DNA from: a virus
DNA: 26,796 bases
Virus record (IMG/VR): IMGVR_UViG_3300047550_000540
Location: 1-26,796 of that record
Strand: one strand, 5' to 3'
The notes beneath the pieces were generated by a model. That model searched no databases. It had not been told where the DNA came from and saw nothing but the letters and a program-made list of their open reading frames with translations. Shown here piece after piece: positions 6,570 through 14,596 of this stretch; the first letter of the stretch is position 1, and each line of letters starts with the position of its first letter. The position numbers and the translations under genes were made by a program.

Positions 6570-9326
6570 TTATTCAATACTGGTATTTCTTCCTCGGAAG
6601 TTTCCAAGAATTTCTATATTTGATATATTACATGGTGTTGGGTAATCTGATTTAATAAAGATTTTACATTCTTCAGAGTATGATAATACTTTTGTAAGGT
6701 GTTCACCAACAATATCTATTTTTAGTTGATCATTTCTACTAAGTAAACTGTTGATATTCAATGGATAAAAAGATGTAAGTGTAGAACTTCTGCCATTTCT
6801 TTCTATCTCAATATCATAACTACCTGAATATAGGTGTCTTGTAGTAATTCTTTTTAGGTTTAAAACCCCTTCAAATGGTGTAGAACCAGTTGTATCTTGG
6901 GTATTTCTATAAACCTGTGGGGACAGTTCTATATTCATTTCATAAGACCTACCGATGTATACTGGATTTGCGGTTAAATCACCCGTTACAGTTGCTTTAG
7001 TAAGTCCAGAAATATTATCAACATAGACACTTGTTAAGTTATAATCAGTGTAAGCCTGTGTTGACCATTCTGGTGCTTTAATAGCATAATCAATTTCTGG
7101 ATCATAATACGGTAAAGTAAATGTAGTTTGATTATTACTATAGGACATGTTTGCTACAGGTACTTTTACCAACCAATCTAACATTGGTGTTGCAGCTGGT
7201 ACTGTTTCTAAAGATGTAAAGTAAACAGCAAGTTTATGAGTAGAAGAATTTTGAGTTATAATTCTTTTAGTTATAATATAAAAATCTTTTTCATATGCTT
7301 TTAGAGCCTTTACATCATCATAAGTAGAAAGAATCCACCTATGTAATGCGTTTTGGACAATCTTATCACCATTTGTTCTAAAAGTAAAATTATATATATA
7401 ATTGGTATTATCAGCATCAACACAGAAGATAGTATTAGTTGCTGAAGATACAGCAGTTGCTCCTATATTTTCTGGTAAGTATCCTCTACAATGTTGGGTT
7501 ACTTCCATAGAAGTCGAAAACTCATCACTAAATCCGCTACCGCTTAGGTACATGTATATCTTACTAGCATTAATAAAAAATACGTTATTTGAGAGTTTTT
7601 GTGGAGCAGTTAACTTAGATGTTGAATAAAAAGAAGTTGGTCTAAATTCAACATTAAAAGGAGACATTCCAGTATCAATTGAACCACCTCTTACTTCAAA
7701 CTGAACCGAACCAGAACTTAAAGCAAATAGTAAATTTTGAAAAGGTACAATATGACTAAGTTTATTATATGCACCTACACTAGCTTGGATATCAATTGGA
7801 TCTGTTTCTACTATATTTTGAACATCATCAATCCAGAAATTATAAAAGTTATTTGTTCTACTTGCTAAAATAGTATTGTCAGTGGCAATCCATAATCTAC
7901 TTTTCCAAATAGCCATAGATTGTATTTTTTCTTTTCTTTCTAAAGCTTTTGGACCAGGATTACTAAGGCTTGTTCCTGCTCTTCGCGGGAATAAAGGCAT
8001 TGTTTTAATTCTCCACTTACCATCTGTAGCAGTATCTTTATAGATTATTAAAGGAAATCTTCTATGATCAAATACTGAATTTGGTCCTTCAGATCTAATA
8101 CGCTCAAAATATGGATTTTTAGAATATCTTGTAGCTCTATAAAATCCAGCAGGAAAGGTTAAATAAGGAGTTCTAGCATAATATACCTTACCTAATCCAT
8201 AATAATTTGAGACATCATAATCTCTACTTTCAGCTGTTAATGGAGAACTTAAGTAATAATGATCTTTGGTCCAATCAATTGTTCCATTAGTTATTGGAAT
8301 AATTCTTGGATTATCATAATAATGATGCATCATTCTCCATGCTCTATATCCATTAGCATCTCTTACATCATTGTAAACTTCCGAAGCTGGGTATTGTGGA
8401 ATTATAGAAAAGTTTTCTACATTCTGTCCTATTTCTTCTTCTTCTAGGGTATTTGGATCTATTTCAAATTTAATATCATCTCTTACATTTGTCCAATATC
8501 CTGATATATCATTTAGATCATTCTCTAAAGCTGGATTGGGTGTTTGAGGTGGTATTGTTATTTTATAATTAACAACATCTCCAGAGTGAATAAATTCATT
8601 TGAAGATATTGAAGTACCCCAGTTACTGCTATTATAAACACTTTCAAGATTTGAATTATCTGGGAGATAGTCTAATTTAATTAATTTATTCCATAAAATA
8701 CAACCAACATCAAAATCTATAGATCCAAATGTATTTGATATGGAAGTTGCTTGTACTCCAGTTACAGTTGATCCAGCAATTTTATAGGATGTTGTTACAT
8801 TCTTATTTCCAAAAGTAAGATACTCAAATATAGCTCTATTAAAACCACTAGTATTTCCAGAACCGTATCCAGCATTATCTCCATAAGTTAAGTCCACATC
8901 TTCTTTAATCCACTCTGTTGGTTCAATTCTATATACTGTTAAAAAGGTATCTAACTTAATTGTGACTCCATTTACAGTAAAAGAATTAGCAACAACAGGA
9001 TCAAAGGTATACGCAGCTCGATTTATTATAATACAATATCTATTATATCCATCAATATCTAACCAATGAAAATATAAATTATCTGTATTAAAATTAGTTG
9101 ATCCACTATTTGTAAATGTAGTTACTGCATCAATATTATTTAAATCAAGATAACAATCACTATTGCCAGACTTTACCATACTTAGTGGTGGTCTTTTTTC
9201 GACAGATTTTTCCAAAGTAACTAAGCAATTATCAATATTTTCGGCTTCACTTACTAATCTTTTAGTTGGTGCTTGCCTACCTACTCCTCCGCTAAGTGTA
9301 TTAATGGTTAGTCTTGCAATAGTCAT
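6570..9326 (-). CDS. Tail tubular protein B, T7 gp12-like (nozzle)
   Basis: A 918-residue protein. The N-terminus (LSGGVGRQAPTKRL, then AENIDNCLVTLEKSVEKRP) is the hallmark of gp12, in which a 'GGVSqqp...r-x-x-x-q-x-x-x-x-N' line precedes an 'x-x-x-x-xKRPp' turn. The rest is beta-rich and includes SMAIWKSRLWIAT, LLFALSSGSVQFEV and VFFINASKIYMY, which resemble the repeated 'F-q-n-R-L' and 'T-x-x-x-Q-F' strands of the nozzle propeller. T7 gp12 is 794 residues. It forms the tip of the short tail, below gp11, and holds the fibre adaptors. The ATG shares a base with the gp11 stop (TAATG), which fixes the start. Confidence 0.93.
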   Translation of the reverse strand: MTIARLTINTLSGGVGRQAPTKRLVSEAENIDNCLVTLEKSVEKRPPLSMVKSGNSDCYLDLNNIDAVTTFTNSGSTNFNTDNLYFHWLDIDGYNRYCIIINRAAYTFDPVVANSFTVNGVTIKLDTFLTVYRIEPTEWIKEDVDLTYGDNAGYGSGNTSGFNRAIFEYLTFGNKNVTTSYKIAGSTVTGVQATSISNTFGSIDFDVGCILWNKLIKLDYLPDNSNLESVYNSSNWGTSISSNEFIHSGDVVNYKITIPPQTPNPALENDLNDISGYWTNVRDDIKFEIDPNTLEEEEIGQNVENFSIIPQYPASEVYNDVRDANGYRAWRMMHHYYDNPRIIPITNGTIDWTKDHYYLSSPLTAESRDYDVSNYYGLGKVYYARTPYLTFPAGFYRATRYSKNPYFERIRSEGPNSVFDHRRFPLIIYKDTATDGKWRIKTMPLFPRRAGTSLSNPGPKALERKEKIQSMAIWKSRLWIATDNTILASRTNNFYNFWIDDVQNIVETDPIDIQASVGAYNKLSHIVPFQNLLFALSSGSVQFEVRGGSIDTGMSPFNVEFRPTSFYSTSKLTAPQKLSNNVFFINASKIYMYLSGSGFSDEFSTSMEVTQHCRGYLPENIGATAVSSATNTIFCVDADNTNYIYNFTFRTNGDKIVQNALHRWILSTYDDVKALKAYEKDFYIITKRIITQNSSTHKLAVYFTSLETVPAATPMLDWLVKVPVANMSYSNNQTTFTLPYYDPEIDYAIKAPEWSTQAYTDYNLTSVYVDNISGLTKATVTGDLTANPVYIGRSYEMNIELSPQVYRNTQDTTGSTPFEGVLNLKRITTRHLYSGSYDIEIERNGRSSTLTSFYPLNINSLLSRNDQLKIDIVGEHLTKVLSYSEECKIFIKSDYPTPCNISNIEILGNFRGRNTSIE

Positions 9327-9994
9327 TAGAATCTAGTCCTTGTAAAATAAGGATCATTTGATAAAATACCACGTCTATCTACTGCTGCTTGAGTTCCATA
9401 ATCTCCACCCCAGAATATATTTCTATGTTTTTTAAATATATCTGAAGCCCTACCTCTAGCTACATGGTATTGTTCTCTTACTGCCATTCGTTTATCTACA
9501 TCTAAATCACCTTGAGTAATCATTTGATATTCTCTTGCTGCAGATTCCATGATACTTCTTTGCAAAGCTGAGTCTAAATCATTCCATCCATATGGTGGAT
9601 TATCTGACTCTAAACCAAGAGTTACAATTACTTCTATTTTTAATTCTTTTTCAAAAATATCAGTTTGCTTGGTGATGTTGAATAACCTTGTTGGATTGGA
9701 CTTAATTGTAGTCTGGATCACCTCCCCCGTCGTAGAATCAAACAGAGGTTCAACAACTTGAGCATAACAAGCAGTGTCTGGTAAAAGAATGGTTCCATTG
9801 TTCTCTAATTCATAAGTATCAACAAATCTATTATTAGCTACGCCTCTAACTATAGCAGTTTTAATTGTTTGTTTTAATATAAACTGAGCTACGCTTGTAT
9901 CAACTCCAGCATCGGTTGTTAGATCACTAACAATATGTTCTCCTGAAGTTAAAAGCATATGGTTAACAGCATCTGTATAGCTATATAACCCCAT
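9326..9994 (-). CDS. Tail tubular protein A, T7 gp11-like (adaptor/gatekeeper)
   Basis: A 222-residue protein beginning MGLYSYTDAVNHMLLTSGE, the typical gp11 start in which an N-terminal helix carries an 'AvN-x-x-L' segment and a 'GE-x-PV' turn. The mid-section (YELENNGTILLPDTA) and the helix ESAAREYQMITQGDLD also fit the family. gp11 forms a twelve-fold ring under the portal and joins it to the gp12 nozzle. It is slightly longer than T7 gp11 (196). The gene follows a 56-aa protein through a TAATG overlap and runs into gp12 through another, so the three are probably translated as a coupled unit. Confidence 0.92.
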   Translation of the reverse strand: MGLYSYTDAVNHMLLTSGEHIVSDLTTDAGVDTSVAQFILKQTIKTAIVRGVANNRFVDTYELENNGTILLPDTACYAQVVEPLFDSTTGEVIQTTIKSNPTRLFNITKQTDIFEKELKIEVIVTLGLESDNPPYGWNDLDSALQRSIMESAAREYQMITQGDLDVDKRMAVREQYHVARGRASDIFKKHRNIFWGGDYGTQAAVDRRGILSNDPYFTRTRF

Positions 9995-10164
9995 TACTTA
10001 CCCCCTTTCTTACCGTATGGTACTAATCGGTTAAGTGTTTCTTGTCTTTTCTGACATCCACAATTTTCTGTTTTTTTAAAACCTAACTTGTTTGTTACTT
10101 TTGCTATTGTATCTCCTAAACCTCTGGATGATTGTGAAACTGGATTAAATGGTTTTAAAGACAT
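9994..10164 (-). CDS. Small Cys-motif protein upstream of the tail adaptor
   Basis: A 56-residue protein read directly from the sequence. It begins MSLKPFNPVSQSSRGLGD and ends NRLVPYGKKGGK, with a central ENCGCQKRQETLN. A C-G-C followed by basic residues, a short helix and a 'P-Y' end is a pattern I recall from small phage proteins of unknown function near head or tail genes. There are only two cysteines, so any metal binding would need a partner. It has a good Shine-Dalgarno AAGGAG six bases before the ATG. Its TAA overlaps the gp11 ATG (TAATG). It is the first gene after the major capsid terminator, so it is reached by read-through or by a promoter I do not see. Confidence 0.75.
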   Translation of the reverse strand: MSLKPFNPVSQSSRGLGDTIAKVTNKLGFKKTENCGCQKRQETLNRLVPYGKKGGK

Positions 10165-10178
10165 AAACTCTCCTTGCG

Positions 10179-10215
10179 AAAAAAATACCTAGGGGGCCTT
10201 TCGACCCCCTAGGTA
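10179..10215 (-). terminator. Intrinsic terminator after the major capsid gene
   Basis: On the minus strand an 11-bp perfect stem TACCTAGGGGG / CCCCCTAGGTA (10215-10205 with 10196-10186) closes an 8-base loop and is followed at once by seven T residues (10185-10179). It starts about 33 bases after the capsid stop codon. This is a textbook rho-independent terminator, placed where T7 also has its late terminator, just after gene 10. It would raise capsid transcripts relative to the tail genes. The A-run lies only on one side, so it is one-directional. Confidence 0.92.
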
Positions 10216-10248
10216 CAAATACCAAAATGTAATTAGCTAACGCTAGGA

Positions 10249-11574
10249 TTAGGCAACAGCGGTATAAGTTCCTTGAATTGCGCCACAAAGTTCTGGACGC
10301 AAGATACCAGCACCAGCCATAATGGAACTTACAGTAAAGTAAGTACCACGGCGAACATCTTTAACAGATTCAACCTTCATACCCTGAAGGCGTAGTGAAC
10401 AAATAGCTGACTTTTGCCAGATAAGAGCCTTAACTGGATTTAGAACAGCATTAGTTACAACAACACCAGCTGCGGTAATGGTAGTACCAGCTGATTGTTG
10501 GTGCCAGTTAAAGTCATACTTAGCATCACCAAGGTCAGTGATAACTGGAACAGTATCATTATTTGATAGACGACCAGTAGCAGTATCAAGACCAGAGATA
10601 GCTACGTTTATACCGCTATTGGTTTCAGAAGCAACCTGAGCATGGTCTAATTGTGCAAGGTGGTTGCTCTTAACAATCTTAACACCCATATACTCAAGGG
10701 TATCTTGGAGTGCAAACTTACTTTGATTTAGGCTAGCACCTAAACCACCAGCTTCGGATACACCACCGAAGAATGGACGACCAGCACCACCGACAAGACC
10801 AGTAGCATCACGAGCAATACCAAGAGCACGAATGTCATGGAAAGCTTGTGGAGATACAGCACAGTATACATCGGTAAGTGTAGCATCAATTTCAGAAAGA
10901 CGAACCATATAACGCTCTAAATAATCAAGAAGAAGTAGAGCAGCGTCAGTTCTTTCGGTTTGAGATGCACCACGAAGACCTAACATATTAAAGGCATTAG
11001 CTGGAGGAAGAACGGCTGGGGTATTGGTTGAAGCATTCATACCACCATAGTTTACACCAAATGGTGAACGAGCAACAGTAAATGCAGCCTTAGCAATCAT
11101 ACAAGCAATTTGCTTATCACGAATATAACTAAGTTGTAGACCAGCTTGGCGAGCTAGTTCTGAACGATAGTCCCACTGAGTGAGCATAAGATGAATATCA
11201 TCAAGTTCAAAGAATGCAGCCATTGGACGTTGATCTAGTGAAATATCAAACCAACCAGTACCACTTGCAGTAGAATCTCCAAGAAGTTCTTCGCCAGCTT
11301 TCCAGATACCCTTATGACCAATGGTTCCAGTAATTGGGAATCTTTTGGTAGTACCTGATTCAATGGTTTCTGTAGTAACCATTGGTTCAAAAAGATTATA
11401 TTGATCATAAGCGTTAATTACTTCACCTGACCAAATAGGAAGCCAATAGTTTTCAGTACCTACTGATGGTGAAGCTGAAGTAGATGCAGCGGCTGTACCA
11501 CCACCAATCCAGGAACCAGTAGTAGATGGAGTAGGATAAAGTTGTGCTGCTGTTAATGAATCACCTGAAGCCAT
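10249..11574 (-). CDS. Major capsid protein, T7 gp10-like
   Basis: A 441-residue capsid protein of the HK97 fold used by T7-like phages. Recognisable segments are GEVINAYDQYNLFEPMVTT (the 'E-v-x-x-a-f-x-x-x-s' helix near the N-terminus), RFPITGTIGHKGIWKAGEEL, FFELDDIHLMLTQWDYRSEL, and the C-terminal stretch AICSLRLQGMKVESVKDVRR. It assembles the icosahedral shell around the scaffold. Size (T7 gp10A is 345) and position between scaffold and gp11 support the call. There is no evident slippery site near the 3' end for a gp10B-like frameshift. A strong Shine-Dalgarno AAGGAG precedes the ATG and also forms one arm of an inverted repeat. A strong terminator follows. Confidence 0.95.
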   Translation of the reverse strand: MASGDSLTAAQLYPTPSTTGSWIGGGTAAASTSASPSVGTENYWLPIWSGEVINAYDQYNLFEPMVTTETIESGTTKRFPITGTIGHKGIWKAGEELLGDSTASGTGWFDISLDQRPMAAFFELDDIHLMLTQWDYRSELARQAGLQLSYIRDKQIACMIAKAAFTVARSPFGVNYGGMNASTNTPAVLPPANAFNMLGLRGASQTERTDAALLLLDYLERYMVRLSEIDATLTDVYCAVSPQAFHDIRALGIARDATGLVGGAGRPFFGGVSEAGGLGASLNQSKFALQDTLEYMGVKIVKSNHLAQLDHAQVASETNSGINVAISGLDTATGRLSNNDTVPVITDLGDAKYDFNWHQQSAGTTITAAGVVVTNAVLNPVKALIWQKSAICSLRLQGMKVESVKDVRRGTYFTVSSIMAGAGILRPELCGAIQGTYTAVA

Positions 11575-11578
11575 ATTT

Positions 11579-11636
11579 GTTTCTCCTTATATAGAAACTC
11601 TCTATTATATTAAAATTAAAACAACGAAGGAGAAAC
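11579..11636 (-). promoter_or_regulatory. Leader hairpin that could mask the capsid gene's ribosome binding site
   Basis: The 98-base gap between scaffold and capsid genes holds a perfect 10-bp inverted repeat. In the minus-strand message GTTTCTCCTT (11636-11627) pairs with AAGGAGAAAC (11588-11579), and the second arm is the Shine-Dalgarno of the capsid gene. The 38-base loop contains a smaller stem ATAGA/TCTAT (11605-11591). Pairing would hide the ribosome binding site. The loop also contains TATAAT (11609-11604), a possible -10 box, but I find no convincing -35. A transcript starting there would lack the blocking arm. The base pairing is seen; the regulatory role is inferred. Confidence 0.45.
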
Positions 11637-11672
11637 CCTTAATTGTTCCGTGTCCTTACGGATTATACGGAG

Positions 11673-12599
11673 TTAACGATTTCTGTAGCCGTAACGAGAT
11701 GAATTAATAACCATTGCTTCTACTGCTTTTCTGTAGTTGGCATCAACGCGATACCTTGGATCTCTTAAAGCAGCTTGTTGTTCAGCAAAGCTTTGAAACA
11801 CCTGTACGGATTGTGGAACCTGTGAGGGATTGACCCGATTATCCATTGACCTAGGTTCCTGTGAAGGGGCCTTTGGTGGGTTTTGTTGCTCAAAGCGTGC
11901 CTTAAGTCCCAGGAGGACATTCTTATAGGCATTAGTCTGGAGAGCACGATTAGTGGCTGCAACTTCTTCAGCTGTTAGATTATCTTGAGCCCATTTGAAC
12001 ATGCGTTTAAGATTGTCATTACCTCCGACAACCGAAGCAGCATCATCCCATGATTGCTTGGCAAGGGCCTTCCGACCCTTGATTAACTGCTCAATAATGA
12101 CCTCATCAGCCCCCATCTTGGATTCAATCTCCTTGCGTGTAGCTGCACTTACGGCACCCGTTGAGTCAATTTCCTTGCCCCAACGAAGCCAATCTTCTGC
12201 ACTGACACGACTAGATGATGGAGGCTGTACAGGTGGAGCTGAAATCTTAAGCTCTTCATTAATACCTGACAAGTCCTCGACTGGCTCTGGCTTTGTCTGA
12301 GCCTGAGGTGAATCCCCTGTGTAATTAGGATTGCTCACCCCGTTTTGATTGTACTGCTTCTTAAGCGAAGCGATCTCCTGTCTTGCCTGAGTAAACCCCT
12401 TACGGGCTTCTACAAGACTATTAAACCAGTCATCAGCAGACTTAAAGTTACTTGGAATTCTCTGTCCTTGATCTTGGACATACTTCATGAACATAGCACG
12501 CTCATGGGTGATCTGTGGATCTTCAGTCTGAACTGGAGTGGCTAACACTGGCTGAGTCTCGACAGGTTGAGATTGTTCAGCATTAATTGGTTCTGTCAT
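11673..12599 (-). CDS. Capsid scaffolding protein, T7 gp9-like
   Basis: A 308-residue acidic, low-complexity protein immediately upstream of the capsid gene. The N-terminus is rich in Pro, Gln and Glu. The middle has helical segments such as DNLTAEEVAATNRALQTNAY followed by KNVLLGLKARFEQQ, matching the gp9 pattern in which short helices precede an 'a-L-x-x-l-x-x-x-y' line. The C-terminus RDPRYRVDANYRKAVEAMV ends in basic residues, as gp9 does ('dPrY-x-x-D-x-x-YR-x-x-V'). Scaffold drives prohead assembly and leaves before DNA entry. T7 gp9 is 307 residues, almost the same length. A Shine-Dalgarno AAAGGAGAG lies before the ATG. Confidence 0.9.
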   Translation of the reverse strand: MTEPINAEQSQPVETQPVLATPVQTEDPQITHERAMFMKYVQDQGQRIPSNFKSADDWFNSLVEARKGFTQARQEIASLKKQYNQNGVSNPNYTGDSPQAQTKPEPVEDLSGINEELKISAPPVQPPSSSRVSAEDWLRWGKEIDSTGAVSAATRKEIESKMGADEVIIEQLIKGRKALAKQSWDDAASVVGGNDNLKRMFKWAQDNLTAEEVAATNRALQTNAYKNVLLGLKARFEQQNPPKAPSQEPRSMDNRVNPSQVPQSVQVFQSFAEQQAALRDPRYRVDANYRKAVEAMVINSSRYGYRNR

Positions 12600-12626
12600 T
12601 TAAATATCTCTCCTTTAGATTATTCG

Positions 12627-12740
12627 TTATTTAGAACGAGTCTTAGGTTTCTTTATTAGTGGTTTTTTTGTATCTGGCTTAGGGCCAGTCCTATTCTTTA
12701 CATAATCCAACTCTTCTTTGGTTGTCTTATTTATTTTCAT
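12627..12740 (-). CDS. Tiny lysine-rich protein (37 aa) upstream of scaffold
   Basis: Read from the sequence: it begins MKINKTTKEELDYVKNRTG and ends KKPLIKKPKTRSK. Nine of its 37 residues are Lys in the last half plus linker, with no cysteine and no hydrophobic segment. Its ATG overlaps the TGA of the Met-rich gene as ATGA, and it fills the gap to the scaffold leader. The evidence that it is translated is the coupled start and the tight packing. Function unknown; a nucleic-acid or scaffold-binding role is only a guess from charge. Confidence 0.55.
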   Translation of the reverse strand: MKINKTTKEELDYVKNRTGPKPDTKKPLIKKPKTRSK

Positions 12741-12910
12741 TTCTTCTTTGCCTTCTTGCTAGTCTTCTTCTTAGCTGGCTTTTTCTTCTTTGGCATTGGT
12801 GTTTCTTCCTCAGGCATTGGCATCTGAGCACCCATACCCATTTGTGATTCCATTATTCCTGGACCCATTCCAGTTGGCATTCCCATACCCATCATTGGCA
12901 TTCTTGACAT
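12737..12910 (-). CDS. Met-rich N-terminus, Lys-rich C-terminus small protein (57 aa)
   Basis: Read from the sequence. The first ~40 residues are made largely of Met, Gly and Pro (MSRMPMMGMGMPTGMGPG, then MGMGAQMPMPEEE), with about 14 methionines. The last ~18 are nearly all Lys and Ala (KKKKPAKKKTSKKAKKK). Such a split composition suggests a flexible linker with a polybasic tail that could bind DNA, RNA or the acidic scaffold protein. It lies between the last beta-rich paralogue and the scaffold. Its TGA overlaps the next ATG (ATGA). I recall Met/Gly/Pro-rich small proteins near phage capsid genes but no known function. Confidence 0.6.
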   Translation of the reverse strand: MSRMPMMGMGMPTGMGPGIMESQMGMGAQMPMPEEETPMPKKKKPAKKKTSKKAKKK

Positions 12911-12917
12911 ACTAACC

Positions 12918-13388
12918 TCATTTCTTAAGTTTATTCCAAATAGCTAAACCAGTACGATGATAAGCTCTTTCTATTTTTGTAACCGAATTATTACCACTTA
13001 TATCTCCACCAGCAATGTAATCTAGTTGTTTATGAGTATCATTATACCCAGTAAATATTGTATCATATCCATTTAATGCTGTATCACTTATAGCAGTACT
13101 TCTTGATACAAGTGTATATGCTGCTGAAGCTAAGTCTCCAAGTTGCGGTAAACTAGCAAAATCTAAAGAAGATGTTTGATTTACTGGAAGTGAAAAAGTA
13201 TGAAATAAACATCTAAGTCTATTGTTTGGTTTAGATGTTGTTGGATCTATACCAAAAATAGTAGTTCCATATGCATTAGTAACATTAAAACCATTTGCAG
13301 ATAAATTAAATGAACTATTTCCTAGTGTTGGATCAATATAAGCTCCAAAAGCTAAAGCTACACCTTGATGAAATGAAATTGCTGGCAT
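12918..13388 (-). CDS. Short paralogue of the beta-rich surface protein family (156 aa)
   Basis: A 156-residue protein that shares only its ends with its two upstream neighbours. The N-terminus PAISFHQGVALAFGAYI parallels the ISFPQ-x-F-x-L-x-KG-x-x-Y starts next door, and the C-terminus YHRTGLAIWNKLKK parallels YQITGLHLLKKLK. The central part is different and lacks the lectin-like WYANGNQ strand. The conserved ends with a variable middle suggest a common attachment or assembly part carrying different cargo. It starts 11 bases after the previous gene's stop, with AGGAAT as ribosome binding site. Probably a virion protein; function unknown. Confidence 0.7.
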   Translation of the reverse strand: MPAISFHQGVALAFGAYIDPTLGNSSFNLSANGFNVTNAYGTTIFGIDPTTSKPNNRLRCLFHTFSLPVNQTSSLDFASLPQLGDLASAAYTLVSRSTAISDTALNGYDTIFTGYNDTHKQLDYIAGGDISGNNSVTKIERAYHRTGLAIWNKLKK

Positions 13389-13395
13389 TTGTTAT

Positions 13396-13420
13396 TCCTT
13401 TATTTAAGTTTTTTAAGTAA
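13396..13420. repeat. Gene-boundary repeat, copy 1
   Basis: A 25-base segment identical at 24 positions to the one at 14572-14596. It covers the last codons (Leu-Lys-Lys-Leu-Lys), the stop codon and the ribosome binding region for the next gene. The match is consistent with tandem duplication of neighbouring genes, or with selection on the same protein tail. Confidence 0.7.
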
Positions 13421-14566
13421 ATGTAAACCTGTTATTTGGTAATCAATGTCTGTTTCTGTAACTTCTGTATCAGTATCTTCAAATCTATTTATAGGAACAT
13501 TAATACTTGATAAAGATCTGAATACAGCAGCTTCTTCGACACATATTGTAAAAGAACCTGGAGGAACTACAATAGATCCTCCTTTTATACTCATAACACA
13601 AGCATACATTGGGTTTTCAGTATTTGGATTAGTATTGCCGTCAAAAAAATGACCATTAGCTACTAAAGTTGAAATAGATGTTGTAGCAACTTGATTTCCA
13701 TTAGCATACCAAGTAATGGTTCCATTATTAAAAGTTACTTGAAGTTTATTAGAACCAAAAATACTAAGACCTGTGTTATGTGCAAAACAAAATGCAGTGT
13801 CCGATGTATTAACTTCATTACTTGCAATAACAACACAGTGCCAAGTAAAAGTTGTATTATTTAATCTAATACCAATAAATCCAAATCCTTTTGCTGTTCC
13901 TATAAATATAGGTAAAGGAACAGAACCTACATTAGCGTTTATACTTTGAGAATGAGCAAATCTATATCCAACATAAAATTGTGTATGATATCCTAATGGT
14001 AAGTTACTAGTAGGATCTATTGTATTAAAATTAAAATTTTCTACATATCCTTTAAAATATACAGAAGTAAAATCAGGGTCTTGTGGTTGAAGATATCCTC
14101 CAACAGTACCAGATTGTTCAGTAATTTCTGTTCCCGATCTTTGGTATTTAACATCATGAATTAAAGATCTATTAAGAAGACTAGTAGTTGGCCCACATGA
14201 TATTTTTAATACTTTTCCGTCTGAAAACACAGAACCACCCGTTGGTGCATTTCCATGTCTTTGTATTTGATACCAATTTCCTAAAGATTTTCCATTAGTC
14301 CATTTAATAGCTGTTTCAACTAAGTTTCCACCATATTTAAATATTAATCCAGCACTATCGGTATTCTTTGAATTACATAGAGAATAAACTGGTAAAGAAA
14401 CATTATAAAGGTTAGGAGCTGGAGTTTGAAAAGCTGGTTGTGTAAAAGAGTATCCAGAAGAATTTAATAAGGTTTTGATTGGTAGTCCAGTAAAACAAGC
14501 ATTAAATCTATAATGTGCTCCTTTATTTAAAGCAAATGCTTGTGGAAAAGAAATAATTCTAGACAT
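13400..14566 (-). CDS. Beta-rich, lectin-like paralogue B (388 aa)
   Basis: A 388-residue protein clearly related to the gene next upstream. Both begin with ISFPQ and KG-x-x-Y, both have a KTLL-x-(S/P)-x-G-(Y/F)-x-F segment near residue 35, both have IFKYGGNL, both have a GxITWYANGNQ strand in the C-terminal third, and both end in TG-x-x-LLKKLK. The ITWYANGNQVA strand next to an LQVTFNNG strand is typical of concanavalin/laminin-G-like sandwiches that bind sugars, so a surface or receptor-binding role is plausible. No signal peptide and no enzyme motif. Likely a virion decoration, head-fibre or tail-associated protein; the precise role is unknown. Confidence 0.8.
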   Translation of the reverse strand: MSRIISFPQAFALNKGAHYRFNACFTGLPIKTLLNSSGYSFTQPAFQTPAPNLYNVSLPVYSLCNSKNTDSAGLIFKYGGNLVETAIKWTNGKSLGNWYQIQRHGNAPTGGSVFSDGKVLKISCGPTTSLLNRSLIHDVKYQRSGTEITEQSGTVGGYLQPQDPDFTSVYFKGYVENFNFNTIDPTSNLPLGYHTQFYVGYRFAHSQSINANVGSVPLPIFIGTAKGFGFIGIRLNNTTFTWHCVVIASNEVNTSDTAFCFAHNTGLSIFGSNKLQVTFNNGTITWYANGNQVATTSISTLVANGHFFDGNTNPNTENPMYACVMSIKGGSIVVPPGSFTICVEEAAVFRSLSSINVPINRFEDTDTEVTETDIDYQITGLHLLKKLK

Positions 14567-14571
14567 ATAAA

Positions 14572-14596
14572 TCCTTTATTTAAGCTTTTTAAGTAA
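14572..14596. repeat. Gene-boundary repeat, copy 2
   Basis: Second copy of the 25-base boundary segment, differing from 13396-13420 by one C/T change. It spans the end of paralogue A and the ribosome binding region of paralogue B. Confidence 0.7.

Noticed and set aside
10216-10300. A gp10B-type programmed frameshift at the end of the capsid gene
   Set aside because: No slippery heptamer near the stop, and the strong terminator stem follows within about 35 bases, leaving no room for an extension.
11641-11672. Possible small hairpin (TCCG/CGGA) just after the scaffold stop as a terminator
   Set aside because: Four-base stem without a T-run; too weak to call.
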